Origin: Lachnotalea sp041821265
GTDB taxonomy: Bacteria; Bacillota; Clostridia; Lachnospirales; Lachnospiraceae
DNA length: 64,000 nt
Assembly (NCBI GenBank): GCA_041821265.1
Contig: JBGUEQ010000006.1
Coordinates: forward strand, 1 to 64,000
Direction of reading: 5' to 3'
A program made the translations under genes and the position numbers. The notes under the pieces were generated by a model that was given only the letters and a program-made list of their open reading frames with translations, did no database searches and was not told the origin of the DNA. Of this stretch, positions 1 to 7,584 are shown piece after piece; positions within the stretch are counted from its first letter, which is position 1, and each line of letters opens with the position of its first letter.

Positions 1-17
1 TTTCTCATGTTTTGCGG

Positions 18-75
18 GTTCCAAAGTCATGTTTTTTCATGCTAGCATGAAACACATGACCTTTTGACCCTGGTA
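18..75. repeat. imperfect long hairpin at window edge
   Basis: The core is a perfect 18-nt palindrome (TTTCATGCTAGCATGAAA, 35-52). Outside it GTCATGT (26-32) pairs with ACATGAC (54-60), and weaker pairing continues towards 18 and 75 (GGGTTCC-like against GACCC). It lies about 200 bp upstream of the first gene and before its promoter. It may be a terminator of a gene left of the window or part of an intergenic repeat; no U-tract follows, so a repeat is at least as likely. The rest of 76-205 is A+T-rich with nothing recognisable. Confidence 0.4.
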
Positions 76-209
76 TCATATTATAAACTATTTCTTTGGC
101 AAAATAAATAAGCAAGTGATCGACTTAAAGAAGAAGATAGGAAAATGAAATATAAAAGTAATAAATCAAATAACATGATATATGTATTATTCCAGAAAAG
201 TTAGAAAGA

Positions 210-239
210 TAGACAGTAAAATCCAATTTGTGGTATAAT
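210..239 (+). promoter_or_regulatory. sigma-A-like promoter for the nucleotidyltransferase
   Basis: TAGACA (210-215), an 18-base spacer, then a perfect TATAAT (234-239), about 40 bases before the ATG at 280. The -35 differs from TTGACA at one base. Confidence 0.6.
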
Positions 240-279
240 CTACGCAGTTTAAATAAAGAGTCAAATAGGAGAAGATACA

Positions 280-1197
280 ATGCAGAATACAACATTAGTA
301 ATAATGGCAGCAGGTATTGGCAGCCGATTCGGAGGCGGAATTAAACAGCTTGAGCCTGTAGGACCAAATGGAGAAATCATTATGGATTATTCCATCTATG
401 ACGCAATCGAAGCAGGGTTTAACAAAGTAGTATTTATTATTAGAAAAGATTTAGAGAAAGATTTCAGAGAAGTAATCGGAAATCGAATGGAAAAGGTAAT
501 TCACGTGGAATATGCATTCCAAGAAATTGAAGACCTTCCAGATAACTTTGAAGTGCCAGAAGGAAGAACGAAGCCTTGGGGAACTGGGCAGGCAATTCTT
601 AGCTGTATGGGAATTGTAACAGATCCATTTATGGTAATTAATGCAGATGATTACTATGGGAAAGAGGCATTTGTAAAGATTCATGATTACTTACTAACAG
701 CAAAGGACAAACCAGGAAAGCATGATTACTGTATGGCAGGATTTATTCTTGGTAATACGTTAAGTGATAATGGAGTTGTTACAAGAGGCGTATGTAAAAT
801 TGATAGCAACAACTTATTGGTAGATGTAGAAGAGACCAGTGGAATTGAAAAAGTTGGAGATAAAGTAATCGCACCGTTAGCAGATGGTAAGACTAAGGAA
901 ATTGATGAAGGAAGCTATGTATCTATGAATATGTGGGGATTTACAACTAGCATATTGGACGAGCTAGAAACAGGTTTCGTAGACTTCTTAAGCGAGCTTG
1001 GGGAGAACCCAGAGAAGAAGGAATACTTACTTCCAACTATCGTAGATGGATTAATTAAGTCAGGTAAGGCAGACGTTACCTTATTAGAGAGCAAGGATAA
1101 GTGGTTTGGAGTAACTTATAAAGAAGACAAAGGTGTGGTAGTTGACTCCTTTAAAAAGTTGATTGCGGATGGTGTTTATCCGGCTAAGTTATTTTAG
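280..1197 (+). CDS. sugar-1-phosphate nucleotidyltransferase-like protein
   Basis: 305 aa. The N-terminus (LVIMAAGIGSRFGG followed by KQLEPVGPNGE) is the nucleotide-binding signature of the NTP-transferase family, and INADDYYG near residue 120 supplies the metal-binding aspartates. By family it should join a nucleoside triphosphate to a sugar- or alditol-phosphate in the cytoplasm. It is not a clear RmlA, GalU or ManC, so the substrate is unknown. An ATG with AGGAGAAG upstream fits the start. It is a single-gene unit with its own promoter (210-239) and terminator (1250-1298). Lying beside ugd at the head of a glycan locus, it is probably a precursor enzyme. Class is confident; substrate is not. 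Confidence 0.8.
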   Translation: MQNTTLVIMAAGIGSRFGGGIKQLEPVGPNGEIIMDYSIYDAIEAGFNKVVFIIRKDLEKDFREVIGNRMEKVIHVEYAFQEIEDLPDNFEVPEGRTKPWGTGQAILSCMGIVTDPFMVINADDYYGKEAFVKIHDYLLTAKDKPGKHDYCMAGFILGNTLSDNGVVTRGVCKIDSNNLLVDVEETSGIEKVGDKVIAPLADGKTKEIDEGSYVSMNMWGFTTSILDELETGFVDFLSELGENPEKKEYLLPTIVDGLIKSGKADVTLLESKDKWFGVTYKEDKGVVVDSFKKLIADGVYPAKLF

Positions 1198-1249
1198 TAA
1201 GATACATGAGAAGAATGTAATAAATTAATAGAATAAATTAAATTCAAAC

Positions 1250-1298
1250 AAAAGCATTACTCTTACAAGAAGAAAAGACGTGTAAGAATAGTGCTTTT
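1250..1298 (+). terminator. intrinsic terminator after nucleotidyltransferase gene
   Basis: An 18-bp stem with two mismatches or wobbles (AAAAGCATTACTCTTACA with TGTAAGAATAGTGCTTTT) around a 13-nt loop, ending in a short T-rich run. Confidence 0.75.
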
Positions 1299-1335
1299 CT
1301 ATTATATAGAGGTGGTGGATTCTCCCATCTATACA

Positions 1336-1364
1336 TTGAAATATTAGAGGGTTTGTATTATACT
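1336..1364 (+). promoter_or_regulatory. sigma-A-like promoter for ugd
   Basis: TTGAAA (1336-1341), a 17-base spacer and TATACT (1359-1364), about 40 bases before the ATG at 1403. Confidence 0.6.
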
Positions 1365-1402
1365 AAAAGTTAATGAGTAACAAATAATGGAGGGAACTAT
1401 AA

Positions 1403-2701
1403 ATGAAGATTTCAGTAGCAGGAACGGGCTATGTCGGCTTAGTGGCAGGTGTATGTTTTGCAGAAGTGGGACATGATGTTGTATGTGTTGATATAGATGA
1501 AAAAAAAGTTGAGATGATGAAAAATGGAATTTCACCTATATATGAACCGGAATTAGAAGAGTTAATGGTTAAAAATTATAAGGCTGGGCGACTTGACTTT
1601 ACTACGGACTATAAAAAAGCGTATCAAGATGTGGATGCTATCTTTATAGGGGTGGGGACACCTGAGTTACCAGATGGTTCGGCTGATTTGTTTTATGTTG
1701 CTAAAGTTGCAGGACAAATTGCAGAATCAGTAGAAAGAGATTGTTTGGTGGTAGTAAAATCCACGGTTCCAGTTGGAAGTAATGATAAAGTAGAGCAATT
1801 TTTAAAGGATTCCTTACTAAATGATGTAAAAATATCAGTTGCCAGTAATCCAGAATTTTTGGCACAGGGAACGGCGATAAAAGATACATTACATGCATCT
1901 AGAATTGTAATAGGAACAGAAGATAAAGAATCTGAGGAATTATTAAAGAAAATATATGAACCTTTTCACTTACCAATTGTATCAGTGAATAGAAAAAGTG
2001 CTGAGATGATAAAATATGCAAGTAATGATTTTCTTGCGCTTAAGATTTCATATATGAATGATATTGCCAATTTATGTGAGATAGTAGGTGCGGATATTGA
2101 AGATGTGGCCAAAGGTATGTCGTATGACGAACGAATCGGAAAGAAATTCTTGTATGCAGGAATAGGATATGGCGGTAGCTGCTTTCCGAAAGACACGAAG
2201 GCACTTAATTGGCTTGCGGGACAAAAGGGTTATGAATTAAGAACCATTAAGGCAGCCATTGAAGTCAATAAAGATCAGAAGATTAGTCTCTATAAAAAAG
2301 CCTGTAAGAGACTGCTTACGTTTCAGGGACTAAAGGTGGCGGTTCTTGGATTAACGTTCAAACCAGGAACAGATGATTTGAGAGAAGCACCGTCGCTTGA
2401 GAATATTCCACTGTTTTTGGAACAAGGTGCGGATATTTATGCTTATGATCCAATCGGAATGGACAATTTTAAAAAGATATATCCTGAAAAAATTCACTAT
2501 GTTGCATCATCAAGAGAGGCACTTCAAGGTGCACAGATCTGCTTTATCTTCACAGAGTGGAATGAGTTCAAGGAGATTTCGCCGAAAGAATTTAAAGCGT
2601 TAATGAGAACACCGCTTGTATATGATGGACGAAACTTATTTAATTTAGCTGAAATGAGAGATGCCAAAGTGGAATACTATTCTGTGGGAAGAAGTTTATA
2701 G
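1403..2701 (+). CDS. ugd: UDP-glucose 6-dehydrogenase
   Basis: 432 aa, full length for the family. It oxidises UDP-glucose to UDP-glucuronate with two NAD+ in the cytoplasm. The N-terminal Rossmann motif is VAGTGYVGLVAG; FIGVGTP and VVKSTVPVG follow, and the catalytic cysteine sits in GYGGSCFPKDTKAL (about residue 255). The C-terminal UDP-binding domain carries VLGLTFKPGTDDLREAPS. GGAGGGAAC lies upstream of the ATG. UDP-GlcA could enter a polymer directly, and a C5-epimerase-like gene at 23070 could act on uronate residues. It is separate from the second dehydrogenase at 14506, which is closer to UDP-GlcNAc dehydrogenases. Confidence 0.93.
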   Translation: MKISVAGTGYVGLVAGVCFAEVGHDVVCVDIDEKKVEMMKNGISPIYEPELEELMVKNYKAGRLDFTTDYKKAYQDVDAIFIGVGTPELPDGSADLFYVAKVAGQIAESVERDCLVVVKSTVPVGSNDKVEQFLKDSLLNDVKISVASNPEFLAQGTAIKDTLHASRIVIGTEDKESEELLKKIYEPFHLPIVSVNRKSAEMIKYASNDFLALKISYMNDIANLCEIVGADIEDVAKGMSYDERIGKKFLYAGIGYGGSCFPKDTKALNWLAGQKGYELRTIKAAIEVNKDQKISLYKKACKRLLTFQGLKVAVLGLTFKPGTDDLREAPSLENIPLFLEQGADIYAYDPIGMDNFKKIYPEKIHYVASSREALQGAQICFIFTEWNEFKEISPKEFKALMRTPLVYDGRNLFNLAEMRDAKVEYYSVGRSL

Positions 2702-2744
2702 GGGAGTTATCATGCATAGTTGGCAGCAAGAGGGAGAGTATATA

Positions 2745-2877
2745 GTTACTGTTCACACAGTAGCTTAACACTAGCTGTTAAGCTACGTAAGAAAATGATT
2801 CGACAAATGATTTTTGCTTCGCGTAGCGAATTTGCATGCAGAAATCATATGTTACTGTGAACGGAGTGAACAGTAAC
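2745..2877. mobile_element. MITE-like element 1, 133 bp
   Basis: The ends are perfect 12-bp inverted repeats, GTTACTGTTCAC (2745-2756) and GTGAACAGTAAC (2866-2877). They are flanked directly by an identical 8-bp repeat AGTATATA (2737-2744 and 2878-2885), as expected of a target-site duplication. Inside are a perfect 11-bp stem with 5-nt loop (2760-2786), a stem ATGATTTTTGC (2807-2817) against GCAGAAATCAT (2838-2848) enclosing a small TTCGC/GCGAA hairpin (2818-2830), and a terminal 27-nt near-palindrome (2851-2877). No coding capacity, so any movement would need a transposase supplied from elsewhere. Confidence 0.75.
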
Positions 2878-2992
2878 AGTATATATTTGAATGGGTAAGT
2901 GGAACGTACATTTATATTGAGTAAACATAGTTTGTATGATAGAATGAATACGCAATTAATTTAATAATTATGAATAAATAGTAGATGATTTT

Positions 2993-3125
2993 GTAACTAT
3001 TGAGTACCTTCATAGTTACCGCTACGCGATGCACATAAAATGCAAGAAAACTGCATTTTAGCGCTATAAAACTCGGGATTTTGCGTTGCAAAACACCTTG
3101 CGTTAGTAGGGGGCTGAATAGTTTC
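2993..3125. mobile_element. MITE-like element 2, 133 bp
   Basis: The ends GTAACTATTGAG (left) and, read on the other strand, GAAACTATTCAG (right) match at 10 of 12 bases. They are flanked by a perfect 8-bp repeat ATGATTTT (2985-2992 and 3126-3133). Internal hairpins include TAAAATGCA against TGCATTTTA (about 3036-3060) and TTTTGC-GTT-GCAAAA (about 3079-3093). Length equals element 1, and one end carries a 27-nt near-palindrome matching element 1 at 19 of 27 positions. It ends about 30 bp before the next start codon, so it probably forms part of that gene's leader. Confidence 0.7.
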
Positions 3126-3155
3126 ATGATTTTTTACTAAACTAAGGAGATTAAG

Positions 3156-4151
3156 ATGAAGTTAATCATTCAAATTCCATGTTATAATGAAGCGGAGACG
3201 TTAGAAATCGCACTTAATGATCTGCCAAAGAAGATAGATGGAATCGATAAGATAGAGTATCTCATTATCAATGATGGTAGCCATGATAATACCGTAGAAG
3301 TGGCAAAGAAATGGGGAGTTAATTATGTCGTTAACTTCAAAAACAATAAAGGATTAGCAAAGGGATTCTTAGCTGGAATCGATGCAGCTATTCGAAATGG
3401 TGCTGACATTATTGTGAATACAGATGCAGATAACCAGTATTCGGGTGGAGATATCGAGAAGATTGTACGACCGATTCTAGAAGGAAAATCGGACATTGTG
3501 ATTGGGGAAAGACCAATTGATGAAACGGAGCATTTCTCACCACTCAAGAAGAAGTTGCAGCGCTTTGGAAGCTGGGTAGTCAGAAGAGCATCCAAAACCA
3601 ATATACCAGATGCTCCAAGTGGTTTTCGAGCTTATAGCAGAGAAGCAGCCATGCGCATGAATGTGGTAAATGAATATACGTATACCTTAGAGACGATTGT
3701 ACAAGCGGGAAGAAATAAAATGGCAATTTCCTCTGTGCCAATTAGTACCAATCCAGAACTTAGAGAATCAAGGCTATTTAAGAGTATGTTTGGATATGTT
3801 AAGAAATCTATGCTTACTATTGTTCGAGCATTTATTATGTACAGGCCGTTGAAATTTTTTGCTACATTAGGTGGTTTGTCTATATTAGCAGGAACGGTGA
3901 TTGGTGTAAGATTTATTTATTTTTGGTTATTAGGAAGCGGCAGTGGGCATATTCAATCCTTAATCCTTGCAAGCATGATGATAGTAGTGGGTGTACAGAC
4001 TGTTGTAGTAGGGCTACAAGGCGATATCATCGCGGCGAATAGGAAATTATTGGAAGATATTCAGTATAGAGTAAAACGGTTGGATTATGAGAGAACAGAG
4101 TATTCGGATGGACATACAGAAGTGGTGAAGAAAGACAATAGCGAAATATAA
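3156..4151 (+). CDS. GT2 glycosyltransferase, polyprenyl-phosphate type
   Basis: 331 aa. The N-terminal GT-A domain has IIQIPCYNEAETLE, a DGS motif and VNTDADNQY (nucleotide-sugar and metal binding near residue 90). The C-terminal third holds two membrane segments (about residues 230-255 and 262-285) and a charged tail. This is the architecture of dolichol- or undecaprenyl-phosphate glycosyltransferases, which load a sugar from a nucleotide donor onto polyprenyl phosphate on the inner face of the membrane. The donor sugar cannot be told. AAGGAGA precedes the ATG. It is followed by a terminator at 4199-4247, and MITE-like element 2 lies just upstream. Confidence 0.82.
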   Translation: MKLIIQIPCYNEAETLEIALNDLPKKIDGIDKIEYLIINDGSHDNTVEVAKKWGVNYVVNFKNNKGLAKGFLAGIDAAIRNGADIIVNTDADNQYSGGDIEKIVRPILEGKSDIVIGERPIDETEHFSPLKKKLQRFGSWVVRRASKTNIPDAPSGFRAYSREAAMRMNVVNEYTYTLETIVQAGRNKMAISSVPISTNPELRESRLFKSMFGYVKKSMLTIVRAFIMYRPLKFFATLGGLSILAGTVIGVRFIYFWLLGSGSGHIQSLILASMMIVVGVQTVVVGLQGDIIAANRKLLEDIQYRVKRLDYERTEYSDGHTEVVKKDNSEI

Positions 4152-4198
4152 AACTAGATATCAAAAGGCATGAATAGCCAAAGATACAGGTATAGATG

Positions 4199-4247
4199 AC
4201 AGAATCTATTAAGAGAGAGAATAATCTATCTTATAGATTCTGTTTTT
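4199..4247 (+). terminator. intrinsic terminator
   Basis: CAGAATCTATTAAG (4200-4213) pairs with CTTATAGATTCTG (4230-4242) with a single bulge, followed by five T residues. Confidence 0.8.
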
Positions 4248-4271
4248 GAATGACAAAATGGAGGTTAAGTG

Positions 4272-5435
4272 ATGAAGAAAAGATTGCTAGTAACTGCGTC
4301 AACCTTTCCAAGATATGAAGGAGATAGTGAGCCACGTTTCGTGTTAGATCTGTGCAAAGAATTAACCAAATACTTTGACGTCACCGTGCTAGTTCCGGCA
4401 GCAATTGGTGCGAAGGATAAAGAGGTGCTAGAGGGTGTTAAGGTAATCAGATATCATTATTTCCCAATTAAAAAGTATGAGACGTTATGCTATCCAGGAG
4501 CAATCGTACCTCGAATAAAGGAAAAGAAATCAAGAATCTTATTAGTGCCATTTTTATTTTTGGCGTTGTATACTAAATTATTTAGATTACTGCCCAACTA
4601 TGATTTAGTACATGCACATTGGATTATACCACAGGGAATTGTGCAAAGCTTCTTTAAAAAACCATATGTTGTAACAGGGCATGGGGGGGATGTAACATCG
4701 CTAAATAAAGGGATAATAAGAAAATTAAAAAGGAATACACTAAAAAATGCCAGTTATGTAACAACTGTTTCAAGTGCATTATTAGATGAAGTCAATAAAA
4801 TATATGAAGTCGAACAATCCGATATTATATCAATGGGGTGTAATGTCAAAAACTTTGATCCAAGTTTTAAAATAGAAAATTATTTTGAACAAGGAAATCA
4901 GAAGATAATTCTATTTGTCGGGCGTTTAGCAGAAAAAAAGGGAGTTACCTATCTAATCGAAGCTATGAAACAGGTGGAAGCAACGTTAATTATCGCAGGT
5001 GGAGGCCCGTTGGAAGAAGAATTAAAAAAACAAGCGAGTGAACAAGGAAATAAGATTCGATTTATTGGTGCCAAAACGCATCAAGAATTAAAGACTATCT
5101 ATGCCTCGTCAGATCTATTTGTAGCACCATCTGTAACGGCTAAGGATGGTGACAAAGAAGGATTTGGACTAGTAATACTAGAAGCAATGGCGTCTGGATT
5201 ACCAGTAGTTGCAAGTAATTCAGGTGGAATACCAGATTTGCTCACAGATGGGGTTGAAGGGTTTCTGACCAAGGAAAAAGATTCGGAGGAGATAGCGGTA
5301 AGTATAAACAAGATTTTGACAGATGAGAAGTTGTACAATGCAATGTCGATACATGCAAGAGATACCGCAAAAAAGTATGACTATGAAGTGATTGCAGGAA
5401 AATATGCGAAGATATTGGAAGGAATAGTGGAATAA
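4272..5435 (+). CDS. GT4 family glycosyltransferase
   Basis: 387 aa, GT-B fold. Start chosen at the ATG at 4272, seven bases after GGAGG; a GTG one codon earlier is less likely. The N-terminal domain has the acceptor-side pattern GHGGDVTSL near residue 135. The C-terminal donor domain starts with ILFVGRLAEKKGVTYLIEA and carries the EGFGLVILEAMASGLPVVAS motif used by retaining GT4 enzymes. No membrane segments; cytoplasmic, probably membrane-associated. Donor and acceptor unknown. Its stop codon lies inside a hairpin shared with the converging gene. Confidence 0.85.
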   Translation: MKKRLLVTASTFPRYEGDSEPRFVLDLCKELTKYFDVTVLVPAAIGAKDKEVLEGVKVIRYHYFPIKKYETLCYPGAIVPRIKEKKSRILLVPFLFLALYTKLFRLLPNYDLVHAHWIIPQGIVQSFFKKPYVVTGHGGDVTSLNKGIIRKLKRNTLKNASYVTTVSSALLDEVNKIYEVEQSDIISMGCNVKNFDPSFKIENYFEQGNQKIILFVGRLAEKKGVTYLIEAMKQVEATLIIAGGGPLEEELKKQASEQGNKIRFIGAKTHQELKTIYASSDLFVAPSVTAKDGDKEGFGLVILEAMASGLPVVASNSGGIPDLLTDGVEGFLTKEKDSEEIAVSINKILTDEKLYNAMSIHARDTAKKYDYEVIAGKYAKILEGIVE

Positions 5436-5449
5436 TCCATTATTCCTTC
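5418..5449. terminator. bidirectional hairpin between convergent genes
   Basis: GAAGGAATA (5418-5426) pairs with TATTCCTTC (5441-5449). A G-T pair and TGGA/TCCA extend it to 14 bp around a 4-nt loop (ATAA, 5432-5435). It contains the stop codons of both converging genes (5433-5435 forward, 5440-5442 reverse). A T-rich run follows on the forward strand only. Confidence 0.65.
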
Positions 5450-6315
5450 ATTAGTTTTAATAATATTTTTAATGATTTAACAATATTTTGCGATTGGAAT
5501 AAGTCTTTATCAATTGTATTTGAATGAAGTTCTTTTGTACTTCCACATTCGGCATGAACTATGCTGATTGAAGGAGAATATAAAATTTTCCAATTTTCCT
5601 TTGCACATTGGTAAGCTAAAATATCTTCTTCACAGTACATATAAGTGTTGGGATAAAAAGCATGGTTTTGTTGATTCACATATAGAGGTGAAAATATGAT
5701 ACAAGCACCTTGCAACACAATATTAGTCTGTAACATTTTAGAATGATTGGATAAATTATTTTTTTCCCTTCGTTTCATAAACAAGGAATTAACAAAAGAA
5801 AAGACAGTGCTTATTTTAAAATATTTGTCTAAGTATAGATACCAGGTCCAAAGTTGACGGTTGCGAAGCCATTTCTTAGCTGCTTTATGATCTATAACGT
5901 TGGAACGATAAGGATTTTGATGTGTACCCGCTAGTGTAATAATATCCGGTCCTAAAATATAATAATTGTGTTTATTAAATAAAGCGATTACTTCTTCAAT
6001 AAAGTCTGTTTGTTCAAATAATGTATCATTATTGGCAACAACAACATAACTAGAATGCAACTGATTTTTGGCATATGCATAACCAATATTATTACCTTTT
6101 GCGAATCCAGAGTTGCTTTGATTAGACAAAATAATCACTTTTGGATTAGCATTGTAATGATCCGTTAGAAGCTTCGAGCTATCATTTGGAGAAGCATTAT
6201 CGACAACGACAATAGAATAGTTTTCATAAATAATGTTTTGTAAAATGGAATCAATGCAATTTTTTGTATACGTATATGACATGTAATGAAGAATGACGAA
6301 GCTTATGTGTTCCAT
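5440..6315 (-). CDS. GT2 glycosyltransferase, rhamnosyltransferase-like
   Basis: 291 aa, soluble GT-A fold. It begins ISFVILHYMSYTYTKNCIDSI; VVVDNASPND and SGFAKGNNIGYA are typical of WbbL/RfbN-like rhamnosyltransferases, with NND (VVANNDT) at the metal site instead of DXD. CEEDILAYQC near residue 230 supplies the acidic catalytic base region. AAAGGA lies upstream of the ATG. It is 15 bp downstream of the next reverse gene, so the two form a reverse operon within an otherwise forward locus. dTDP-rhamnose synthesis begins at the right edge of the window, so rhamnose is a reasonable but unproven donor. Confidence 0.78.
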   Translation of the reverse strand: MEHISFVILHYMSYTYTKNCIDSILQNIIYENYSIVVVDNASPNDSSKLLTDHYNANPKVIILSNQSNSGFAKGNNIGYAYAKNQLHSSYVVVANNDTLFEQTDFIEEVIALFNKHNYYILGPDIITLAGTHQNPYRSNVIDHKAAKKWLRNRQLWTWYLYLDKYFKISTVFSFVNSLFMKRREKNNLSNHSKMLQTNIVLQGACIIFSPLYVNQQNHAFYPNTYMYCEEDILAYQCAKENWKILYSPSISIVHAECGSTKELHSNTIDKDLFQSQNIVKSLKILLKLMKE

Positions 6316-6330
6316 TAGAGGTCCTTTCTA

Positions 6331-7365
6331 CTAATTCAGATATTTTTTTATAAAACGTTTCGGCAATTTTGAAAATAATAGCGATGCAATTTTATAAGTT
6401 AAATTCGAATTCATGGCTATTCCTATTGCCACTAATTTTTCAAGTAATTTGGATTCGTTGGCTTTTAAATATATTTTTAAGTTACTACGGCATATTGTCT
6501 CAATTCGTTTCAATAAATTTCTATCGTAATAATTGCAGGTAAGCATATTAAAGAAAGTCCACATGCTGGTTCGAACATAACGATAGGACATGGAGTCTTG
6601 CACTGGTTTATCTTCATTAATAATTACTTTTATGATTAAATCGGCAGAATCTAAATTTGATAGGTTTTTCTTACTAAAGGTATGAGTGGTATAACTTTGT
6701 TGCAGTGCAGAATTACTATTCGTTCGGTAGAAATATAGTCCTTCAGGGATATAGGTTCCTTGGTTAACATATTTTAAATAGGTTGCGATCCAAAGCATAT
6801 CTTCTCCAATGGATAATGAAGTATTAAAACATATATTGTGATCAATAATAATTTCGGTACAAAAAAGTTTGTTCCATAAATAACCACCTAAAAAGTTATT
6901 GCACAACACATAGTGATATAAGGAATCGTGAGATAAAGTTACGGGAATATTTTCTTGTATTTTTGGAGTTAGGCCTGTAGACTCAACTCGATAATAGCCA
7001 GATATTACAATATCATAGAAGTTGATTTTATGATATAATTTTTCTATAAAGTCAATAGCAACATAATCATCGGAATCGATAAATGCTATATATTTTCCAT
7101 TAGCATAGGATAATCCCTTGTTTCTAGCAGAAGAAACGCCAGAATTTTTTTGATGAATTACGATAATACGTTGATCCAATTGGGCGAATTCATCGCAAAT
7201 AGTTCCAGATTTATCAGTAGAACCATCATCTATAAATATTATTTGAAGATTAGTATAGCTTTGGCTTATGATAGAATTTATACATTCGTTAATAAATAAT
7301 TCACAATTATATATGGGAATGATAATGGAGATTAAAGGGGGATTATTTGTTTGAGTACTTTTCAT
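6331..7365 (-). CDS. GT2 glycosyltransferase
   Basis: 344 aa. The ATG at 7365 is preferred because TTGAGGT directly upstream reads as its ribosome site; an in-frame TTG at 7377 would start inside that site. The GT-A domain shows ISIIIPIYNCELFINECINSI, IDDGSTDKSGTICDEF, SSARNKGLSYANGKYIAFIDSDDYV (DXD region about residue 100) and GEDMLW further on. The C-terminal 100 residues are helical and not recognised. First gene of the two-gene reverse operon; the 220-bp divergent gap to 7585 should hold both promoters, and a TATAAT on the reverse strand at 7424-7429 is a possible -10. Confidence 0.8.
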   Translation of the reverse strand: MKSTQTNNPPLISIIIPIYNCELFINECINSIISQSYTNLQIIFIDDGSTDKSGTICDEFAQLDQRIIVIHQKNSGVSSARNKGLSYANGKYIAFIDSDDYVAIDFIEKLYHKINFYDIVISGYYRVESTGLTPKIQENIPVTLSHDSLYHYVLCNNFLGGYLWNKLFCTEIIIDHNICFNTSLSIGEDMLWIATYLKYVNQGTYIPEGLYFYRTNSNSALQQSYTTHTFSKKNLSNLDSADLIIKVIINEDKPVQDSMSYRYVRTSMWTFFNMLTCNYYDRNLLKRIETICRSNLKIYLKANESKLLEKLVAIGIAMNSNLTYKIASLLFSKLPKRFIKKYLN

Positions 7366-7500
7366 TTTATACCTCAATGTGTTTGTGATTATTCTTATGA
7401 TTTCTATTTCTACTTCTATTTCATTATAATATACTAAGGAAAATAATAAAAGTAAATTAAATGAAATAAGACTGTTAGTTATACAAATTACAAACGATGG

Positions 7501-7529
7501 TTGTCAAAGAAGGTCAAAAAATGTATAAT
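7501..7529 (+). promoter_or_regulatory. sigma-A-like promoter of the main forward operon
   Basis: TTGTCA (7501-7506), a 17-base spacer and TATAAT (7524-7529). No strong terminator was seen from here to 31944, so it may drive about 24 kb of genes. Confidence 0.65.
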
Positions 7530-7584
7530 ATTAGTTGTTATGATTTTTATTACAATAAAATTGCTAAATAGGGGACTAAGTTAA

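Larger units (their letters stand above)
2702..3155. other. 454-bp intergenic region with two MITE-like elements
   Basis: No credible gene is present. The region holds two short inverted-repeat elements (2745-2877 and 2993-3125), each with an 8-bp duplication, separated by AT-rich sequence. No obvious sigma-A promoter for the next gene was found; the elements may bring one or may act as terminators for ugd. Confidence 0.7.

Noticed and set aside
2912..3127. Short reverse reading frame between ugd and the GT2 gene
   Set aside because: It runs across MITE-like element 2, has no ribosome site and no recognisable sequence.
7378..7500. Confident reverse promoter for the 5440-7365 operon
   Set aside because: A TATAAT is present on the reverse strand at 7424-7429, but no acceptable -35 lies at the right distance.
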